This document shows positions 1 through 13,393 of a stretch of 64,000 nucleotides of DNA, one piece after another. Source of the stretch: Dermanyssus gallinae (Eukaryota > Arthropoda > Arachnida > Mesostigmata > Dermanyssidae); assembly GCA_003439945.1 (NCBI GenBank), contig QVRM01002067.1:186001-250000 (forward strand). The letters are read 5' to 3'. Position 1 is the first letter of the stretch. Every line of letters starts with the position of its first letter. Position numbers and translations under genes: made by a program. The notes below the pieces were generated by a model. The model saw only the letters and a list, made by a program, of their open reading frames with translations. It did not search any database and had not been told where the DNA came from.

Positions 1-3000
1 GAAAAGCAGAACAACGAAGAGAGGACAATGCGCACGCTATAGCGGTACTGTGGTCGTTGACTCTGGTTTTCCCCATCTGGCAACGATTGTTGGTGCTGTT
101 GTTGCTGCTGCTGTTATTGTTTCTATTGTTGCTGCTGCTGCTGTTGTCTTTAACGAACAACAACAACAATAATACGACAACGAATATTAAAATAAATCAT
201 TTAAATTGTACGAGGATGATGATGATGATGATTGAAATGATCATACTAGCTATCCGGCGGCGAACCCCGGCAAGGTGCCGACTGAGGGGGCGCTATGAGG
301 CCGCGGAAATTTGAATCCGCCCACCAAGCGAGGAAGCGAGTGGCAACAATCCGCCAATCCACTATTGTTATTGTCGTCGTCATCCTCACAGGCGTCACAG
401 GCCGGGCTGAGCCAAGCGATGCGTCCGACCGGCCGCCGACGAAACAACGCCTGCCCGTTTGCTCGCTCGGTTGCTCACTTGCTGGATCGGCAAAGTCGAG
501 GCCTGTAATTTTCGACGACGGGATATTTTGTTGCGCCGCACATAGCGCTCTAACTCTCTGTACGGGGATGAATGACGGCCCCGTCGGCGGACGGGAGTCA
601 CTTAACGAAATGACCGACCGTATCGCTTCTTCCCCCCCTTCCCATTACAGTAGTCACACAGCAGTGAGTGGTCTCTATATCTACGTGTACTCTACTCGTG
701 ATAGGGCCACCCCGGCGGCACGAAACACCCGCACAGACATACGCGCATAACCAGGCGCAAGTAAGCCCGTGTCAAGAAAGCGGTCGTCGTTTAATGAACG
801 CACCTCAACAACACGCACCGACGCACGCCGAACTAGGACGAACGTCATCTTGAAATGAACAATCTCACCTTGCTTTTTTTGCCTGCTTGCTTTTCTCGTC
901 AGCTCGCGCAACATCTCCTCAACATAGATCGGTGGGTCTGTCGGTTGCCCTAGCCCCCCATAAAGTCATATCCAGCCGTAGTAGTTGATGGGTACTGTGT
1001 GCCCATACCTGGTATGCCCGGTACGACTAACTGGTGCCGGTTTCGATAGGTCGGTTCCCTAGCGCGATACAACCGTTTATCCTATCCTAACGACTCGGAT
1101 TCGTATCTCGAACGACTGCGCGAAGCGACGCAGAATATGTATGAGCTTCTAATGGTCTTTTTGGTTCTATTCGGGTATCTATCTCGCAGCAACAATCGTT
1201 ATTCCTTCATGTACGTCGTGTCTTATTCGGACACATACGACATCTGACATGGCAGACCGACATACGGTCTTTATGTTCGTCTTTGTATTGTTCATCATAA
1301 TCATTAGCATCATTCATTCGTTAGTTACGATTAGCCGTCGCCAGTTAACGAACAACCAGCAGAACCTACAGGCTCCTCTACGCGAGAGGAAATCAACAGC
1401 CCCAGACTTGAAAACAAGCTTCTTTACGTTGAGCCACGAGCGTTGGCTGGCATCAGACTCTATTATCTCTTTCTTCTTCATCGTCGTCGTATATTCATTC
1501 GACTCTGCCTATGCCGTTCTCTGCCACCGATGGAGATGGTCAATCTGCTTCTGGTTCTGCAGCTGCAGGGCTGCTGTTGTGTAGACAAGACAGACTTCCG
1601 AGTTGCATGAGGTCAAGTCAGGGACTGGCCGATGGCCGGCGCGGGAATCGTTTCGGCGAATCTAAGGGAGCCATCTCCTCCTTGTTCGGGGGTCTTCCCC
1701 GGGTTGCCGGGCGTATCCGGCCAGATTAAGCGAGATTCATAGCAACCAGCAAGCCTGTTTGATCTGGGTGTGTGGGGGTGTAAGATGGGGGGAGGGGGGG
1801 GGGGGTAAGTGGGTGAGTGAGAAGCGGCAGGTTATATTACCACTATACCAGCAGCAGCAGCACCACTACCGCCACCTTTTTGTACTGCCGTACTGCGACC
1901 AGCCGCGCCAGGGAAATCGGCTGGGTCGTCTTACGACAACGGTCCAATCGCTCCGTCGTCGTTGTCGTCCCTAGTCCCGTCTCCTTCCCTCTCGCTCGTC
2001 GAGTTGGCTGTTCGGGCCCTCCTACAACCCCACTCTCCCCCGGAGCGCCATCGCCAACGGGAGAGATATGGTCATGGTGGTGGCGGTGGAGGAGGTGGTG
2101 GTGATTGAGAAGGAGGAGGAGTAAGAGTAAAGGGCCCACCCCTCGACTCAGCGCCATCTTGTTCCCTTCTTGTAACACTCTCCTGTGACCCGTGTACACA
2201 CTCACATACACACTTACAGACCAGAGGCAGTGAGAAACCCGCCGGCGTCGTTGCGACAACCGCCGCTGTTGCGGCTGTGGCGGTAGCGCTCCCCTGTTGG
2301 CTCATTATCTCCTCCCCCCTCCTCCTCCGCCTCACACACCCACCCACCCGACGGACGGACCGACCGACCGACCACCCCCGGGGGTTGGGCTCTCCTTTCC
2401 TGCCGGCGTCGTCGTCGTCGTCGTCACTCCCGGAGCGGTGGGAGTTGTCGACCGGCCGGTTGGCTGGGTTCGGCTCTGCTCATCCTGCTTGTTTTACTGC
2501 TGCTGCTGCTCCCGCTGCTGCTCATACTGCTCACATATCCGGTCGCTCTGTGGTGTCTGTGTGTGTGGGCCTGTGAGGATCATCAGCACACGCCTGTCGA
2601 AAGGTCATCCTTGCGATGCTCGAATAGCAGCTCGTACGGCTGCAAGACTTTGGTCGGCCGCCAAGAAGGAGAAGCAATCGAGACGCACGACGACAAGGAG
2701 CAAGACTCGGATGACAATACACGAGACCAAACTAGTAGCAATTGTAAGTAGTAGTAGTAGCAGCTGCTGGAACAGCAATACGTGAGCATTAAAACCTGGA
2801 AACGGGAGCTCATTAATGGTCGCACTCGCAAATAAATGCGAAGTCTCTCATTCATATCTATATAAATATATATATATATATATCTGTGTGTGTGTACAGT
2901 TGTAGAACTTCTCAGTAGCCATATGCAAGGAATTACGTAGCGACTAAACAATAAAACTTTGCTGGTCCAAGGTCGGTTCTTGCGTAGCAGTTACGTCATC

Positions 3001-3750
3001 GGAACAGCATGGCTTGACTGGAGACGGTACAGGTTAAAGGTGCATTGTACAGAGTACGTGATCCTCTCGCTACTAACTGTGCTATTAGCTGTCGTAGCGA
3101 AGAAAGTAGTAATAGTAGTAGCTGTTGATGCTGACATTGTTGTTCTTGCTTTTATTATTTAGAGTCGCAGTTGTTGTTGCTGTAATTATTCATGTTGTTA
3201 ATGTCGTTATTCGTCCTTCTTGTGTCTTGTATACTATGTGCGTGTCTACGCGCGTCCCGTCACGCAGAGCAGCATACGGGCTCCCCGACTATCAGCCTGT
3301 GTTAAATGAGTCAGGGCGAGCAAACTTTTACGATAGCATCAGCAGCAGCATTAGCAGCAACAGCAAAGACAATACCGGTCGCCGAGGTCGTTGTTGTCAT
3401 AATGCAGGTCTTCACCTGTCACGAAGATTATCGTCGCACGGCAAACGCGACGAATGCAAGTATGAGCGAACATGACAACGGCGGAAAACAGTGCTAGCAA
3501 CAACCACAACAACAACGAACATGTTGTGGCGTACTCGAACTGCTCTTCATTCGTTCGCCCGCCCCCGAATGTGTCTCTCGCTTTCGTGCTCCTGCCGTGT
3601 GTGTGTCTGTATACAGTACGTTTCAGCTCTCCTGTTTTCCTTTCCCCCCCATGCTTACATTCAATCAACCTATCGTCGCCCCGCGTTACCGAGCGCGGCG
3701 GTTACCGTCACTTACGCGTCGTCTGCTCGCTGCTTGTGAATGGCAGACGA
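1..3750. other. Non-coding, repeat-rich DNA
   Basis: After the triplet tract at 88-190 there is mixed sequence without a recognisable gene. Notable are a G run (1785-1806), GGT/GGA triplets (2068-2130), GTC (2408-2427), CTG (2499-2523) and a short AT tract (2861-2883). Confidence 0.5.
88..190. repeat. GTT/GCT tract followed by AAC tract
   Basis: A GTT/GCT tract (88-146) is followed within about 10 bp by AAC/AAT triplets (154-186). The two halves are roughly complementary and could fold back as an imperfect hairpin. Confidence 0.8.
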
Positions 3751-4084
3751 CGACGACGATGAATACCATGATGGTAACGGAAACGACGGTAGCGGCAACT
3801 GTCAACGGTGTTGCCTTTGGTTCGACGGGGTGATAATAACCACGGACGACGACGACGACACGTCGTACATGATTACTACACCTTCGACGGTGTACGGCTG
3901 GCGGAGGATTGGGGGCGGGGGGGGAGGTCTATTACAACAACTAGTACTTTTATTCCCCCTCCTGCTACGACTGGTGTGGTTGTTGAGCTGGGAAAAGATG
4001 GAGGAGGAGCAACGAGTCGGTGGTCGGTTAGTCGGACTAACATTTTCGTCGCCATTGCTATGGTTTTTGTTGTTGTTGCCGTAG

Positions 4085-4535
4085 CGTGGCGTGGTCGTTC
4101 TCACCGGGACGGACATTAGCGGTGCATTTAGCAAATGAGGCCGTCGCGCCGACTCGATGGACGATTGTGACGACGACGACGACAACAACGACAACGACTG
4201 ACGATGAGGACGGTGGTGAGGTCGGCGACGTGGTCGTCAAGCCACCACGATCACCCGCTTTAGCTGCAGCAGCAGCAGCAGCAATGAACAGCCACCAGCC
4301 TACCAGACTACATCATGGCATAGGCTATGGTCGTGGCGTGGTGACGTCCATATCACCTCTATCACATCAGCATCATCAGAACCAACTACAACATCAACAG
4401 CCACCCCATCAGCATCATCATCATCATCACTGCCACCTCCACCATATGTACTTACCATCTACACGACCATCAACAACATTAACGAGAACAACAGCAAGAG
4501 CATCAGCAACAACAATAACAACAACATCAACGTAA
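4085..4535 (+). CDS. Possible low-complexity exon (unidentified)
   Basis: An open frame of about 149 codons carries a Thr run, an acidic DDEDGGE stretch, VVKPPRSPAL, an Ala run and a His/Gln-rich segment with MNSHQPTRLHHGIGYGRG between them. A weak acceptor (GTAG at 4081-4084) precedes it. The mixture resembles a disordered part of a transcription factor, but the region is a dense GAC/GCA/CAT/AAC triplet cluster, so a fortuitous frame is the likelier explanation. Confidence 0.12.
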
Positions 4536-4692
4536 TCATCATCATCGTCGCACGTCCGTCAACGATCAAGGCTAGAGTAATTGAATTAGAGCTCGAATGC
4601 AGCTCGGCAGCTGCATAGATAGATCATCGTCAGCTACAGCCACTATTACCACAGCTACACACGAGATCATCCTGGCGCCTGTCGTTAACGCC

Positions 4693-4789
4693 GCTGTTGT
4701 TGTTGTCATTGCTACTGTTGTTGTTGTTGTTGTTGCTACTGCTGTTTTCGTTGTTGTTGTTGTTGTTGTTGTCGCTGTTGTTGTAGTAG
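4693..4789. repeat. GTT/GCT triplet tract
   Basis: About 97 bp of GTT units with scattered GCT, GTC and ACT variants. It keeps both strands open and creates poly-Val or poly-Thr frames. Confidence 0.9.
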
Positions 4790-5968
4790 CTAGTACTGTC
4801 ATTTCGTTGTTGTCGCTGCCGTTGATGTTGCTCTCCTGTCTGATCGGTCGTCGTTGTCGTCGTCGTCGTCGCCTACGTGGTCCTCGTGATCATGAGTTAC
4901 GACGAGCGCCGTTGGCACCTCGTGGCAAGGCGATCACCATTAGCATTAAAGTGTCTCCCGACACCGCTGAGTGTATGTCAACCTATCAGAGATGAGGATG
5001 ATGATTGCCGAGCAACTCGAGCAACAGCAGCCAGCCCCAGCCGCTACAGTAGGAGCGAGCGACCATTTGCAGAGTTCCAACCTCCATCAGCATTAGTAAG
5101 CTGGCGTGCTAATATGAAGCAGCCAAGCGAAGCCGCCTTGCTGTTCATTTAACGTTGTCGTAACTCTTGCCAGGTTTGTTGTTCTATTCCTTCTCCGTTT
5201 CCTCTTCCATCCATCGCGCAACTTTTGCTGCTACTGTTTCTCCTGCGCCGTTGCTGGTGCTGCAGTGACTGCAAAATTAGAACGTGTGTGTACGTGTGTG
5301 TCTTTAAGAAGGCTGCTTTTATTTCTAGACAATCCTCCGTCCCGTATAGGATTGTGAGCAGGCATCGTGAGACATACACTAATTTGTCTTCATGAGAAAG
5401 CACCGAGGGCCGGCGGACATGTTGAGATATCTAGAATTTCCCTTACAGCATTCCTTGTGACAGCAGCAGCAACAGCATGGCCGCTGACCTTCAGCAACGG
5501 CGATATGGTTTTTCTCATCAATTTTCAATAAGCATCGCTCAGATATTGAGAAGACAGCACCGCAATCACCTTGCAATGAGGGGTAGAGAGGACGACTGCA
5601 TTCGAGTGGGTTTGTGAGTACCACACTGCCGTGGCTTTCACAACTATGTCCGGTAGGCATCATGCAATTTACTGTAAATCTCTATTAAAAAATAATAAAT
5701 AAAAAATGATAGCTCTCAACTCTCTCTCTCTCTCGTAGACTACGCCGCTACTGGCAAAGTAACTGGCGTAGCTGCTTGATCGGTTCTTGATGCTGCGGAT
5801 CTTTGGTGCAACGACCAAAGCACTTTGCGTTGGCTTGCGTGCGTCGCTGGCGCAGTCAAACATCAAAACGGCAAAATCGCCTCTTATACGATGAAATCTC
5901 GCGTCATCTTAGACGATGAAGGCAACAACAACGGCTTGAAACGGCGCCCTGTCAGGACATGGTGGTAG

Positions 5969-6065
5969 TTCAATTCTATTCAATTCAAAACGTACTTTAT
6001 TGGCTTATTGATACAGCCAATAGTACTATGATATCTATTACATTCAGTGGCAGGCTCCTGGGTGT
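5969..6065 (-). mobile_element. Possible 3' tail of a non-LTR retroposon (minus strand)
   Basis: On the minus strand AATAAAG (6001-5995) is followed by a tail of GAATT-type repeats (5990-5969). An AATAAG lies just before it. The arrangement resembles the 3' end of a LINE or SINE. No target-site duplication was identified by eye. Confidence 0.35.
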
Positions 6066-7577
6066 TGGACTTATATAGTATTTATGCAGTTTAGTTCGTT
6101 GATGATGATGATGACAATTTTGATGATGAGTTCATGGTGATGGCCTGTTGATGTGCGTAACCAGTTGCTCACCAACTACGTCGACCGACAAAAATCGAAG
6201 CATCGTAGACATCGAGTAAACGATCGTCAATTCCAGAAGCCAGAACGAAGCAACAAGAGGAAGAAGAAAGGAATGGAAGAAGGATGGATTTGTGGATGGC
6301 GTAAAGTAGCTGCCGGCAAACAGACGCATAGAAGACAACTGACTGAATAGTTGAAGGTGTGAATGTCTAGGTGGTCCGAGGCACACGATTTAACGCATTA
6401 CGCACAACGATTGCCTTCTAACGATTGACGGACTGACTGACGGCTGCTTCGACAAGGCGGTGACAGAGACGATGACGATGATAACAGGGTCAACGCCCAC
6501 TGCGAGCTGCTTATGCCATTTGCTAACGAAAACCACCCAACCTCGCTCGATCCGTCATCGGCTGGTCGGGGGTCGATATTTGTTGTGTTTTTTCCACTTT
6601 TTCTGTTTCGGAAATGCACGATGATGCACATGCGTCGCTAGCAGCCTACCTGTGGACCAGTGTGTGTGTGTGTGTGTGTGGGACTCACAAACCAACAAAA
6701 CCCGTATTCCTACTCATCCTTCCAGGTCTTTCAGTGACTTGTGGCATTTTTCCAAAGCCATGGGTGAGAGAGACGTCCCTGCCGTGCTCCTTGGTTCAGC
6801 TCTGTCTCCGCCTACTTTTCTGCATATTTCTGTATATCTAAGTAAATCGCGTCGAAATTACCACCATCGTTGTAGTCATATCGGTAGTGGATGTACTCGA
6901 ATAAAATCATGTTTTATGGTCTGTTCTAGTTAGACCGCACTAGTGGTCATCGTTATCAGTCAATTAGCCTTAAGCTTGTCATCGTCATGATATTGATGAT
7001 GATGATGATCAGAAACTGTTTGGGACCCCCAAATCAGGACAACCGCCACGAGAACGATACCACGCTACCCGACTACGCAAGCTGTTGCCATGGTGACGAA
7101 AACGTGCTTATCCGAGACCAGCTGAAAGCTAGGTTTTCTGGCTAAAACCGATGGCCTCTCGTTCTTCTTCCCTTCTCTGTTACTGTTTTGTGTTTCGTTT
7201 AATACGACAGACAACAAATGGCAGCGTGGCAGCCCAAAGGAAAAGATGTGGACGACGAACGACCTAAAGTGTGTTTGCCGGTGTCAGCGGCTGCAGAACT
7301 GTCGTCATCGGCAACGTTGTCAGTCGAGTTTACGACTGCTGGAAACAGCTTCGCCGGCAGCCAAACAAGCCCCTGAGGGTCTGCTGAGCCACTGCTACTG
7401 TTTAAGAGAAACACGACAACGACGACGTCATGGAGGAGGCGGAGAGCAGCAGGACACGACGTTGGAGAAATCATAAAAGGGGATCGGTGTAAATCATTGA
7501 GGGCACCATATACATATTATAGCCCGCCGGCAAATGTATTTGTTCATGTTGTCTGTTATCACAATGTGTCACTTAAA

Positions 7578-7580
<3 letters not shown>

Positions 7581-7616
<36 letters not shown>
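7581..7616. repeat. (AT)n microsatellite
   Basis: About 36 bp of pure AT, followed by a GTGT/CGCG-rich stretch to about 7726. Confidence 0.95.
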
Positions 7617-7619
<3 letters not shown>

Positions 7620-8616
7620 TGTATATACAACTGCACATACACATGTGTTTGGGCGAACATGACCATGTAAAGATACTGGGTCTGGATGAATATGTGTGCG
7701 TATGCTTGTGTGTGTGCGCGCGCAAATGTCCGAAGCATTATGATCGTCATTCGGAATTGTTGTCGAAAACGACGACGACGACGATGCCAATGATGACGAT
7801 GTTGATCCTGATGCCGATGATGATGCTGATGCCGATAACAATAATAACAATCATAATAAGAGGAATAAACACGATGATGAGAAGCGACAACAATTGTTGT
7901 CACCAGAAGCAGGAGCGTAGAAGGGAGGAGGAGCAGGGGAAGGATGAAAAGTAAGCGGACGACAACGAGGATGACGACGACGGCGACGACGACGAGGAAG
8001 AGCGTAGAACATAGAAGCAGCCACTGGTGCTGGCGTTACCAACGCTGACGCCAACGGGCAAACGGGGGCAATGGGGAAAGGGGGGGGGGAGGTGGAGAGC
8101 GCCAGCTATGACCGGTAGGCAGGCCAACTGAACAGCAGCAGGGTCGTCTTCGTGGTCGTAGTCGCAGTTATTGTCGTCGGCGGCGGTGGCGGCGGCGGCG
8201 GTTTTGTCATCATTATTATTATTATCGATGTCGTTGTCTGTCGTCACAATTCCTCGTCGAGCGACACCGACCGAGAGACGCGCGAGAAGGCCACAGCGCG
8301 GAGAAGCCACGAGCAAGCTGTTTCTGCTGCTGCTGCGGTGGCGGCGGCTGCTGCTGCTGCTGTTGTTGCCGTGACCAGCGAGATTAGCTGGACCAAGCGA
8401 CCCCGAAACGAGAACATAACTTGGACTTTCGACAACAGTCGCCGGCCGACACACAGACAGACAGCCAGGCAGACAGCCAGGCAGGCAGGCATCCTCGCGG
8501 GGGCTATTTACGGAACACGCAGCAGAACAGTCACAGAGTCCACTCGTTCGTTTGCTCGGTCGTTCGACTGTTCGTTACCTGTCACCGCCGTTTGAAGGTG
8601 TTTACACTTATGCGCG

Positions 8617-8618
8617 TA

Positions 8619-8665
<47 letters not shown>
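8617..8665. repeat. (AT)n microsatellite
   Basis: About 49 bp of TA repeats with one G interruption, flanked on both sides by TATGCGCG words. Confidence 0.95.
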
Positions 8666-8670
<5 letters not shown>

Positions 8671-8791
8671 ATACATAAATATGCGCGTACATAAAGAGAG
8701 CTCGTCGCCTCACATGAGTGGACTGGGGCCGCCAACAACAAGTGTGCCTGGCTATGCGCGGCTCATGTGCAGCGAGTGCCGGGTTGAGTTT

Positions 8792-8842
8792 CTGCTGCTG
8801 CTGCTGCTGTTGTTGTTGTTGTTGTCGTCGTCGCCGCCGCCG
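8792..8842. repeat. Compound triplet tract CTG-TTG-TCG-CCG
   Basis: Consecutive pure blocks of CTG, TTG, TCG and CCG follow one another, adjacent blocks differing by a single base change in the unit. Confidence 0.9.
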
Positions 8843-10540
8843 TGGCAGGCAGACTCACTGACTCAAACGGTCAGAGCTTGGATAGAGCTGCTTGGTCTCG
8901 ACCAAGCGGCTATGTGATGGAGCTCCACCGCTGCCACCGGGCCAGCTCGGCCAGCACATGACGCCGGCGTTCATCTCATCACACCGTGTCGTTGTTGTTG
9001 TTGTTGTTGTTGTTGCTGTTGATAATGATGATGAGAATGTTGCTGATGCTTGTTCGGATGATGATGAGGATGATCCTGTTTCTTGTGCCGTTGCCGCCGC
9101 CGCCGCTGTTGGACAGCGTGTGTCCACAGTGTCCAGAGCAGCTGCAATGGCATTCTACACTTGTACACTTCTGCCAGCACTAGATCTTTACCCGCACTGC
9201 AACACTACAACTCAACGTCGTAGTCGTCGTGGTGGTAGTGGTAGTAGTAGGTGGCTTAGTGGCCGTAATTGTAGTAGTAGTAGCAGTTCTAGTAGTAGTC
9301 GGCAATGGTTGCCGACGAGCATGAGATAGATGATAGATTCATTCATTGTGTGTCGCGCTGAGAAGCAATTTGTTCTCATTTCAGCAACGCCGAGAGCCAT
9401 ACTGCATGATGGAAGAGACCGTCCGACACCGGTGATGCAGGCGCTGATGCGCACTCGGCCCTTTCTCTGGGGGTCGCTGGGCCAGACGTCGTCCTGACAT
9501 CGGGCCGACAGGCTAGCGGCTGCGTGGATCGTGCTGTCCCGATTCGTACCTCAGCAGCTAGTGAGCAGTATCTCTAGAAGGACGACTACTATAACAACAA
9601 CAACAACAACATCAATAACAACAACAACAACAATAAATACTGCTGCTACAATAGCAGCAACAACAACAAGAACTGCTACGACTAGAACTTCTACGTGTAG
9701 TGCATTAACTACGTATTATAGTTAGCAATGTCGTCCAATTTGGCCACCACACCTAGCGCGTTCATGCGCCGCTCTTGCCGGCTGCCGCCACCATTGTCCA
9801 CGTCCGCAGCATCACGGTTGGTCATCAGCGTGGTCATGATGATCATGGTCGTTATGGAATAATAATAATAATAATAACAATTTTGCTCTTTCTTCTGTGG
9901 TGGCTGCTACTTCGTCATGTCGCAGCACGTTGCGTTTAGTAGACAAACGAGACATAACTGTGGAAGGCGACGACATAACGTCGAGTTAAACACTGTAAAC
10001 GAAACAATAACGCCGTTTTTGCTGCAACGCCTTTTGTGATGTTACATTGCTAATCGACAGAATCCAAGCAGAATGTACGACCGTTTTGTCGGCGCCGCTC
10101 TATTTTGATTTAATTGATTGACTTAAAAAGCAACAAGAACAGCAGCATTAATACACATGACACTAAGATCAACAACAACAACAACAACAACAGCAGCACC
10201 AATAACAACAACGACGATAGTTCTAACGACGTGAACCTGCACCAGTCTATGGCGTATTCAAGCAGCACGACCGAATCGCTGGTCGCTTTGCTGTCGTGGT
10301 ATGTGTCATTGTGTACGCACATCTAGACATGAGTAAGGAACATGCGGAAATTGCTCGGCAAGTCGAAAAATGGAAAAGGCGCAAAATCGTCTCATATTTG
10401 TCTCGTCAACGTCGTTGCAGTTGTCACAGTGGCAAGCGTGTTACTACTGTTGTGATTATTGTCGTCATATTTTTATTGTCGTTACTTTGCTATCTGCTGG
10501 TGTGTTTGTTTTTACCAGTCTTAGAGCTGGCTTAAGTCAT

Positions 10541-10651
10541 CTTGCTTTGGGTAATATCACTGTCGGTACTCTTCATCAACCCAATACATACTCATACCAC
10601 ATACTGTACATACTCCATTTGAGTGAAATAAATAATATTGATTGATTGATC
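10541..10651 (+). mobile_element. Possible 3' tail of a non-LTR retroposon
   Basis: A poly(A)-signal-like AATAAATAA (10627-10635) is followed at once by an ATTG tandem tail (10637-10650). Short tandem tails of this kind follow the 3' UTR of many arthropod LINEs and their derived SINEs. No reverse transcriptase sequence is recognisable upstream, so at most a truncated copy is present. Confidence 0.35.
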
Positions 10652-11070
10652 ATCAACCGAATCTATTCATTCGTCAATCCGTCCATGCATTCGCCAATCG
10701 ATCGATTGATCTGTCTGTTTCTCTCGGTGTCCAGTAGATTCTCTGTTTATTGACTCTGATCGAAGAAGTCGGCTGCGAACTGTAGCTTCACTATTGCCAG
10801 CAGCCCGCTCCTGCCCTAGCTGTAACCACAGAACACCACCATTTTCCTAATTGCAGCCCCTGTTATGGCCGGCCCGTTTAACGTTCATTGCTAGCCAACC
10901 TTCACACTTAGGACAGACAGACAGACACCAACCACTCTGCGATCGAGCGAAGCTCAGTCACATTTAGCCGCTCGCTGCTGCTGCTGTTGATGCGGCTGCT
11001 AGCCGCGTTTGGCCCCAATCTAATTGGCGACGACTGAGTTGCCTTTGCTGTTGCTGCTGCTGCTGCTGAC

Positions 11071-11166
11071 GTTGCTGAAGTTAAAGTCTATGCTGTTGCT
11101 GAAGCTAAAGTCTTTGCTCTTGCTGAAGCTGAAGTCCTTGCTCTTGCTGAAGCTGAAGTCCTTGCT
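11071..11166. repeat. 24-bp minisatellite, four copies
   Basis: Four tandem 24-bp units (11071-11094, 11095-11118, 11119-11142, 11143-11166), each built as TTGCTGAAG, a variable TWAAGTCY core, and TTGCT. Divergence rises to the left; the last two units are identical. CTG runs flank both sides (11050-11068, 11164-11185). Confidence 0.9.
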
Positions 11167-11185
11167 GCTGCTGCTGCTGCTGCTG

Positions 11186-13110
11186 TTGCTTCTCCATACA
11201 AATATACAGATCTCAGGATCATCTCTCTCTCTCTCTCATCACGACCAAGCCGCTACGCCAAGGCGTCAACTTGTAACGGAACCTGGGTAATTTCTCGCCG
11301 ACTCGCGGCGACTCAGTCAGACTCAATCCACAAGGCTGCCTGCCAGCTAGGCAGAGATGCTGCAGGGAGGGACGGACGGACGGACGCAGGAAGGAAGGGA
11401 GGAAGGGAGGGAGAGAAGGCAGAGGCAACCAGCCAGCCAGCCACGGCGGCGGTGCTGGCAAAGGCGAGAGTACTAGCGCAGCAGAGACGGCTGACTGCAG
11501 CGGTGGCGGTGGCGTCTGTTCTGGCTGCGTCGGCTCCTCGCTTTTTGACCGCCGTACAACGAACGAACGAACAAAGAAAGCTCAACTACCTACTTCAAAG
11601 GCTCGCCGACATCGGTGAAGTTGCCGGCTTGGCCTGCGAGTCGCGATGGACGCGTTAGGACGCGTTAAAGCCGACGTCATACCACCGCCGCCGCCGCCGC
11701 CGCGGCCGCCAGCGCCACCGGCTCTCTTCTCCACTACTGCTACTACGACGTACTACCACTACTACCACTACTACTACGACGATGAGTAGTGTTATAACAA
11801 CAACAACAACAACAGTAACGACAACAGCAACAACAACAACTCTAACAACAACTAACTACTACGTAGCTCCTCTGCCAATATTAGCGGCAACAGAACACGG
11901 ATCTGGTAACCAAGCCATCATCTTCTTCTTCTTACAGGTATCAATGCTGCTGTTACGACGCTGTTGTTGTGGTTGTGGTTGTTGTTGTTACTGCTGTTGC
12001 TGTTGTTGTTACTGTGGCTCTTGTTGTTTGTGGGATCTTGAAAGTCTTGTTAAAGCCCATCGGTCATCGTGTCCATCTATCTGTGTGTGTGTTTCTCTCC
12101 ATATCTCTACCTCTCTCTCTCGAGTTAGGTAGATAGGTTGTTAGGTAGGTGCTAGTTGACCTATCTTCTGCTAGAAATCGCAGTAGTATTAGCAGTTTGG
12201 CTGCGGCACTGGCGAGGAGAGACGCGACAACACAGACCGGTTTGGTGACCGGTCGTTTCACGTCAAACTAACGTCGTAGCTGCTAGGGATGGGGTGGACG
12301 AATGCGAACGAGTCAACGACTATCAATTGACCTCATTAATTCGTCGTGTAGATTGGTATGAGACACATGATTGGCTAGGTAGATTGCTTCGAATAGATGG
12401 GGAGCGGGGGGGGGGGGGGATAAAGTTTGTTCATTGGTCATCATCAATTGTTTTTGACGGATGGATTAATCGACTGAGTAAGTGATTGGTAGACAGGCGA
12501 TCTCGACCGACCACATCCACGATCACGACCATGATGAGATGACGACGACGACGACGACGATTAAGTAGACAACGGACGGTTCCTTTTGCTCGTCGAATGC
12601 AACGCCGTAGTCGAATCGAAATTGGTACATTTGCCGTTACACGCCGCCGACTCACCACCGAAGCCCGGCACCATCACCAAAGCAAGTAGCCGCCTATTTG
12701 CTGTCAGTCTTTCGTCGTCTTCTTCTTCTTCTTCTTATTTTTCTTCGGCGACGTAAAACGTAACAAACTTACAGCAACGCGTACAACCGCCATAGCATTC
12801 ATGTTTTCTTTCCTCATTCATTCATACAATTATTGGGCCGCCGACGCTCACTATCTGAAGTTTCGGCTGATGTTGCTGCTGCTGCCTCTGCGGCCAGACA
12901 TCAAGACATCATCGATCGATCGATACGGATCAGTCGACGGTCGGTTGGCTGTTGCCTCAGCTATCAGCCTCGCCTCTGTGCGGGACTGTGCGTCATGTCG
13001 TCGACAGCGGATGTGATCCAAATTGGCCAGCGAAACACCGCTAGACGCCACTGGGGCCCGCACACATTAGCTCATTTAATCGTACTGCTTCTCAATTCCA
13101 TATCCGCACA

Positions 13111-13147
<37 letters not shown>

Positions 13148-13296
13148 CGACTTGGTGATCGACCGCCACTGCGTCAATTATAACATATTAACCGGTTAAT
13201 TAATGTGTCACCTTTTAATAGCATTCACTAATTGCCGCAACAATTTAAGTTATTTTAATAACGTACTAAACAGGTACATGATATCGATAGCAATAT

Positions 13297-13393
<97 letters not shown>

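Larger units (their letters stand above)
3751..7580. other. Triplet cluster, then quieter DNA
   Basis: 3740-5000 is one of the densest triplet clusters (GAC, GCA, CAT, AAC, GTT, GTC). From 5150 the sequence is more complex, with the retroposon-like tail near 6.0 kb, a GT run at 6661-6680, and no recognisable gene. Confidence 0.5.
7617..11070. other. Non-coding, repeat-rich DNA
   Basis: Holds GAC/GAT triplets (7768-7990), GGC and GCT tracts (8180-8200, 8320-8366), GTT (8989-9018), CAA (9590-9670), AAT (9859-9878), AAC (10169-10216) and the retroposon-like tail at 10.6 kb. No gene recognised. Confidence 0.5.

Noticed and set aside
8152..8595. Val/Gly/Ala-rich 147-codon frame
   Set aside because: Derived from GTC, GGC and GCT triplets.
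12122..12153. Telomere-like GTTAGGTAG words
   Set aside because: Only a few degenerate copies, no TTAGG array.
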